Assembly (NCBI GenBank): GCA_027579435.1 | Contig: JANBPK010001205.1 | Coordinates: 1-64,000, forward strand | Length of the DNA: 64,000 bases | Source: Candolleomyces eurysporus | Taxonomy: Eukaryota; Basidiomycota; Agaricomycetes; Agaricales; Psathyrellaceae | Reading direction: 5' to 3' | In this document: positions 59,662 to 64,000 of the stretch, piece after piece | Numbering within the stretch: the stretch's first letter is position 1 | Layout: every line of letters begins with the position of its first letter | Translations under genes and position numbers: made by a program | The notes under the pieces: model-generated | What the model saw: the letters and a program-made list of their open reading frames with translations, nothing else | The model's database searches: none | Told to the model about the DNA's origin: nothing

Positions 59662-60916
59662 CTAAACCTTCTCTGTGACAGGCTCTCTCGCAGGCTGGGT
59701 TCTGCCAGACTCTTCGTCGTCTAGGGATGACTCCTGAGCAGGTATAGTTCGCATAAAGGAAGATTCGGCGGTGTGGTGTGCAAAATTGATTGGGTTCGAC
59801 GCGGCGCTGTCTCTCGAAGTTGGGAATGTCACCCATGACCGACCTGTCGTAACCCGGAATATGATCATATGAGGAGATAGGGCCTAGAGGATTGAAGCGA
59901 TCACTAAGAATGACGAGAATTCGTAAAGGAAGGACTCACGCAAAAAGAGTAGAAGAGGCCCGTAAAGAGATAGAAGGAAACGGTGAATCCCAGGGTCGCA
60001 GGCGCAGTATCTTGGCTTTGCTCGAAGGCTGCTGCAATAATGCCCAAAACGCAGAGGGGAAAAGCGGATTCTATGAGAATTGCAACTACCCCCGTGTAAA
60101 GTCGTGCGGTTTCAGTCAATGGTAAGATCTTGGCAAGGTTACGACGTGCTCGGATGAGATGAAAGATAATGAGGCTGGTGACAATTATGTTCGTCGATAC
60201 AGTGAGCAACTGTGATGCCGTCGCAGCCGGGGTGCTGGAGGCAGCTTGATCTGTATCTCTCCACAGGGTCGCAAGCGAAACTGTAAACACAAAAATATAA
60301 CGGGTCAGTTATTGCCAGGCAATGTCGAGAGAGCACGCACCAAATGCTGCAACGCAAGTGCAAGCAGGAAGAATTGCCACCCACCGATATCCGACACAAA
60401 TTATCCAGCAACGGTAGACCTATCGACGGAAGTGAGTGAGGATTGAGTTATGGCAGTAGTGTAATTACTGACAAGCAATGCTTCCCCTATGAGAACGACG
60501 ACATTCATGGACACATCACTCAAAATCCGGTACCAGACACGCCAATTCTTCATCATTAGCTGATAGTATTCGATCGTGGAGGTCGCAGTGAAGAGCTGTT
60601 GGAAGTGCCACGCCATGTCAAGGGAGCCAGTGAGCGCGCGTAGAGTTGTTATCAAGAAGCTAATGATAATGTATCGCCTGCGACCCTTCCGGAGGTGCTG
60701 AGGAGTCTCCATGAAGACAGACAGGCCATACACCGCCATAAAGATGTGGATGCCTAGTCAAAGTCAGCAGGATTGCAATGGGCCAAGCAGATTGGAAGTA
60801 GTGGGAGTACGTTACTGAGAATACGTACCAACTTCGACCATGGATATGGTGTAGTTTGCATAGATGGCCCGAGCACCAATAAGCAGCCTTTGTTCCCTGT
60901 ATACGTCGTTTGACAT
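59662..60916 (-). CDS. Family A seven-transmembrane protein A8
   Basis: Five exons with the family intron positions. The first exon (60916-60829) is MSNDVYREQRLLIGARAIYA to the Val-Gly junction. Exon 2 is IHIFMAVYGLSVFMETPQHL with RYIIISFLITTLRALTGSLD. Exon 3 is VYRCWIICVGYRWVAILPAC. Exon 4 is VSLATLWRDTDQAASS with LYTGVVAILIESAFPLCVLG and GLFYSFC. Exon 5 is ALSPHMIIFRVTTGRSWVTF, with FAHHTAESSF and a tail ending Thr-Glu-Lys-Val. The donor of intron 2 is GTCAGT, others are standard. It shares the FAHxTAESSF and Glu-Lys-Val tail with the array but diverges elsewhere. Intact; membrane receptor-like, function unknown. A possible TATA element (ATATAAAT) is 49 bp upstream. Confidence 0.8.
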
Positions 60917-60964
60917 GACCCTTGACGTTGGTTAACGGATCCATAGGTTCAAAAAAGGACTTCG

Positions 60965-60972
60965 ATTTATAT
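60965..60972 (-). promoter_or_regulatory. TATA-like element of A8
   Basis: ATATAAAT on the minus strand, 49 bp upstream of the A8 start codon. Confidence 0.5.
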
Positions 60973-61833
60973 CCCAGCTTACAACGCTCAGGCTTCCATT
61001 TGCGCAGCTGAGGCAGAACCTGTGCAATCCAGAAATCAATGAAATGACATTCCAACATCAGTTTGGTGATGGAAAACATTGACAGCAGTCCAGGCACCGC
61101 TGCTGTGGTGGAGGAAGATAGGCACTGAACTCCCAGCTTTCCTGGATTTAGGAACTTGGTGTTAGGGTTTCACCACCAGATTCTCAGGGAGGTCCTGATT
61201 TGCATTGGCAGATCGATGATCAACTGCAAGGCTTCTCCAAGGCTCCCCTTTGTTAACGAGTTATGTTACACCCTAAACCTCATTGAGTGGAATGTACCGA
61301 TAATAATAGCTGGTTCAATTCCTCGCAGACAGGCCAGAGGCTAGAACGTATTTCTACTTGGTATCTGAGCGGTAGGCTGAGAAGGTAGCCTTACCTAGCC
61401 GTCCCTCACTGTTGTTGATCCAACCAATCGCCCCTGCATCAATGACAGGCTTTCACGGCATCACAGATCCTTTGATACCGAAGACATAACACACGAATCT
61501 AATTGGGGCCTTGCCTCATACAATGGCTTTATTACGACTCGTAAGGGTATGCTAAATCATACTTTTGATACACAACATCAGTGGCGTCACCGTCTTTGAA
61601 CTTTGTTTCTTATCCATTGGGCACTACAGGACATCCGAGTTGATTTCTACGTGACAATCGAACGCGTTGTGGAATCATGTCGCGTTGAAGGCAGTGCTCC
61701 TACCTATGTCGTGTGTTTTTCAGGGGTCTTGGTTCTCTTGATCGTATAGAAGTATGATTCCTTTGATTCGAAAGATGAACTGATACAGGGATGCGACAAA
61801 CGCCATCGTCCAGATACAAAGAATAAGGTCCTG
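60973..61833. other. Intergenic, no gene seen
   Basis: Lies between the promoter of A8 and the 3' end of the AA9 gene; short frames only. Confidence 0.5.
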
Positions 61834-63222
61834 TCAGACCGCCGTTGGGGCGGGCGTAACGGCAGGGGTAGCAGCGGGTGCTAATGACATAATTAAACAC
61901 CCAAAACAGATCGATAAGACGGAAACAGACTAACCTTGCACGTCTTGAACCCGCCATACAGATTGAGCTGGGTGAATACGATTCACATCGAATTAGTCAA
62001 ACCCTCGTCGAACAGAAGACATCGAAAGAAACACGCACTCGGCCAGACAGGGTTGTATTTTGTCCTGGTCAATCCACCAGCACCCGTCGCGGTCACAGTC
62101 CTATCTGTACCCACCCAGGTGTTCCACCGAGTGTAGGTCAAGGGACCCTTCTTCGTTCCGAGAGGTGGATTCGTCACCGCTGGTGCGGCGCCAGACCAAA
62201 CAGTTGGACCCGGAATCCTATAGGAGCCGCCAGCAGGAGTGTTATACACTATTCAGTCGTCATCAGCCTTCCAGGTATTGGGATAAGGTTGTTCGCGAAG
62301 GAGTGTACGTACAGTTATAAACAATGCCAGGGTCCGAGTAGCTGTAGGCTGGAGATTCAATGAAAAAAGAATGAGGGCGCGTGAGAAGGACAACAATGGG
62401 TAGAATTGTGGCTCGCTTACCACCAGGGAAAGCAACTCCAGGAGGCAACGAGACCGTCCCGTTCCCACCAACCAAAATCTGCACACACTCTGTATAAATC
62501 TGAACGCCACGATTCGGGTTGGCGGTATACGCGACGTCGGCCTCGTGCAGCGTAATCAACTCGGGTCTCAACAGGTAGCTACGAAGGAACACATAAGTAA
62601 CAAAGTCCACATATAAGCAAATCCCAACTCACTATCCCGGTTTCAATCCATTCGGCACCCTAACCGAATGCACACCTCTATTATTGATAAGCTTGGGCGC
62701 AACGGCCCACTGACCCGGAGCATACTCTCCCTCCTGGAAAATCTTAACCCAACTATCTCTCTTCCCTCCAGGCGCCTGAGCAATGTACACCGTAATCGCA
62801 CCCTTGTGCGACGCCTCGATAATCCCATCGCTCGACGTCCTCGAGCGATGTCCCCATTCGAAAGACACGATATCCCCAGGGACGACGCGGATCGTGTCGG
62901 GTGCGGGGAGCTCGCCATGGATGTTGCACTGCAGGTCGGGAAGTGTGAGGTCCTTGATGGGCCAGGAACCCGTACCGGAGTCCGAGCCGTCGATGAAGGG
63001 GGGGTTCGCCTGCGCGCGGAGGGCCGTTCATTGCCGGTGGGCGGATGCCATAGTTGGTTCCTTGGTCCACGCCGTTTACGTAGACGCTCTATACGCCAAA
63101 CCAAACATGTCAGTTGTGGATCGCCGAGAATGAGGTAGAAAGATTTCACGGACTCGAACGAGGGTATGAGCATGAGCGACGCTCGCTGCAGCGACGACAA
63201 GGAAGGCGAGTGAAGGTCGCAT
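61834..63222 (-). CDS. AA9 lytic polysaccharide monooxygenase (one homopolymer frame break)
   Basis: Secreted copper enzyme that oxidatively cleaves cellulose or related glucans. Exons 63222-63154, 63088-62633, 62578-62421, 62348-62313, 62248-62039, 61967-61935 and 61880-61834. The signal peptide MRPSLAFLVVAAASVAHA is followed by the N-terminal His of the histidine brace (HTLVRSVYVNGVDQG). Other landmarks are LQCNIHGELPAPDTIRVVPG, VSFEWGHRSR, SHKGAITVYIA with the second brace His, YLLRPELITLHEA, the VQIYTECVQI block with the axial Tyr and its Gln partner, and YRIPGPTVW near the C-terminus. There is no CBM1; the tail is short and Pro/Ala/Thr-rich. The seven-G run at 62998-63004 breaks the frame in exon 2; with six the total is 336 codons and every junction is in phase. 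TATA element about 45 bp upstream. Confidence 0.85.
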
Positions 63223-63266
63223 ATTGCGATACTGGATTCTTCCGACGAGGAAGCGCGCGATGAGAG

Positions 63267-63273
63267 CTTTATA
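63267..63273 (-). promoter_or_regulatory. TATA box of the AA9 gene
   Basis: TATAAAG on the minus strand, about 45-51 bp before the AA9 start codon. Confidence 0.55.
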
Positions 63274-64000
63274 GGTGAGTGAATGGGGTGGACAGCATCC
63301 GAGGGATCAGCTGAGGCAATTAGCACAAATGTTTTAACGACGATCTTCCATCGCAAGAACTTCGAAGTTCTTCGCCCTGGTGCACCGAGACCTGAGGCGC
63401 GTCTGGATACTTGAAAACGCTCGTCTCAAACGGATATTGAGCGCTTACCAGCGGAAATTCAAAAATCAGGACACGATCGCAGAGCTGTAGAAACTTTTAA
63501 AATCCTACAGTTCGTATTATCAGTTTCTGAGACACCCAGAGAAAGTCTATCTGACACTCACCGAAATTCTTCCTAAGCACCCCAAGCCAAGACAACGAAT
63601 TACACACTCAAGAAAACTAGTCATCCTGAATTGCGACATCCTAGATCTCGTCTGCCTCTTCTCGTGAGTGAATAGTCTAACGAATGGGCTAAGAAAGCAG
63701 CGGAAAAGACAGATATAACGATTCGCACCAGATTTCTACGAGAAAGTAATATACATACACACACAAATCACGCACAAATCGAAAAAANTGAACCTCTACG
63801 CAGGAAGCAAGATACAAAGCGAGATAACACGGAATTAGATACGTTTACAACGACCAGTCAGTGCAAAGGACTGTCAGAAAATGGAAAATAGGTAAATGGA
63901 TAAATCGATGGATGAGATGAGATGGTAAATCAGTCTGTGGAAGGAATAGCACGGCGAAGAAGGTTCATCTCGGACGGCATCAAAAGTCCAGAGAGGGGGT
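63274..64000. other. Upstream of the AA9 gene, no gene seen
   Basis: Contains a short CA-rich run near 63754-63764 and an N at 63787. No open frame with coding character. Confidence 0.5.

Noticed and set aside
1..64000. CRISPR arrays, operons, bacterial promoters or prophage
   Set aside because: Spliced fungal genes throughout; no regularly spaced direct repeats with unique spacers were seen.

Overview
The window is nuclear DNA of a filamentous basidiomycete, most likely an Agaricomycete. The evidence is dense 45-110 nt GT-AG introns, a secreted AA9 lytic polysaccharide monooxygenase, DUF6533 seven-transmembrane (7TM) genes, F-box genes of the expanded mushroom type, a basidiomycete-style thioesterase-like protein and an intron-containing tRNA. 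No prokaryotic, organellar or clear viral signature was seen. Gene models below were built by hand by joining exons whose reading phases agree. I could not run alignments or searches.

Layout. 1-2.0 kb: no gene seen. 2.0-16.9 kb: a head-to-tail array of six paralogous 7TM genes (family A), all on the minus strand, four intact and two broken, embedded in duplicated flanking arms; one unrelated small gene (2810-3597) sits inside the first arm only. 16.9-22.9 kb: about 6 kb with no convincing gene. 22.9-34.6 kb: a conserved fungal gene with two homopolymer frame breaks, an aldo/keto reductase, and a very long (about 2,100 residue) low-complexity protein ending in an alpha/beta-hydrolase domain. 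35.2-37.0 kb: an inverted DUF6533 7TM gene (family B). 40.2-41.5 kb: a diverged family A gene. 42.3-45.8 kb: an F-box gene and an intronless gene of unknown function. 48.0-52.4 kb: two tandem DUF6533 genes. 53.4 kb: tRNA-Arg(CCU). 54.1-55.4 kb: a THEM6/4HBT-like gene. 57.1-58.5 kb: an F-box pseudogene. 59.7-60.9 kb: another family A gene. 61.8-63.2 kb: the AA9 LPMO.

The striking property is density of orphan 7TM genes: eight family A copies and three DUF6533 copies within 57 kb, in several states of duplication and decay. Their 7TM layout suggests surface sensors or receptor-like proteins, but no ligand, G-protein coupling or function can be read from the sequence. The other genes look like ordinary neighbours rather than one pathway.

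Sequence quality matters here. In three places a run of exactly seven C/G breaks a frame that six would keep open, and three single N characters each behave as one extra base. These look like assembly artefacts more than real pseudogenes.
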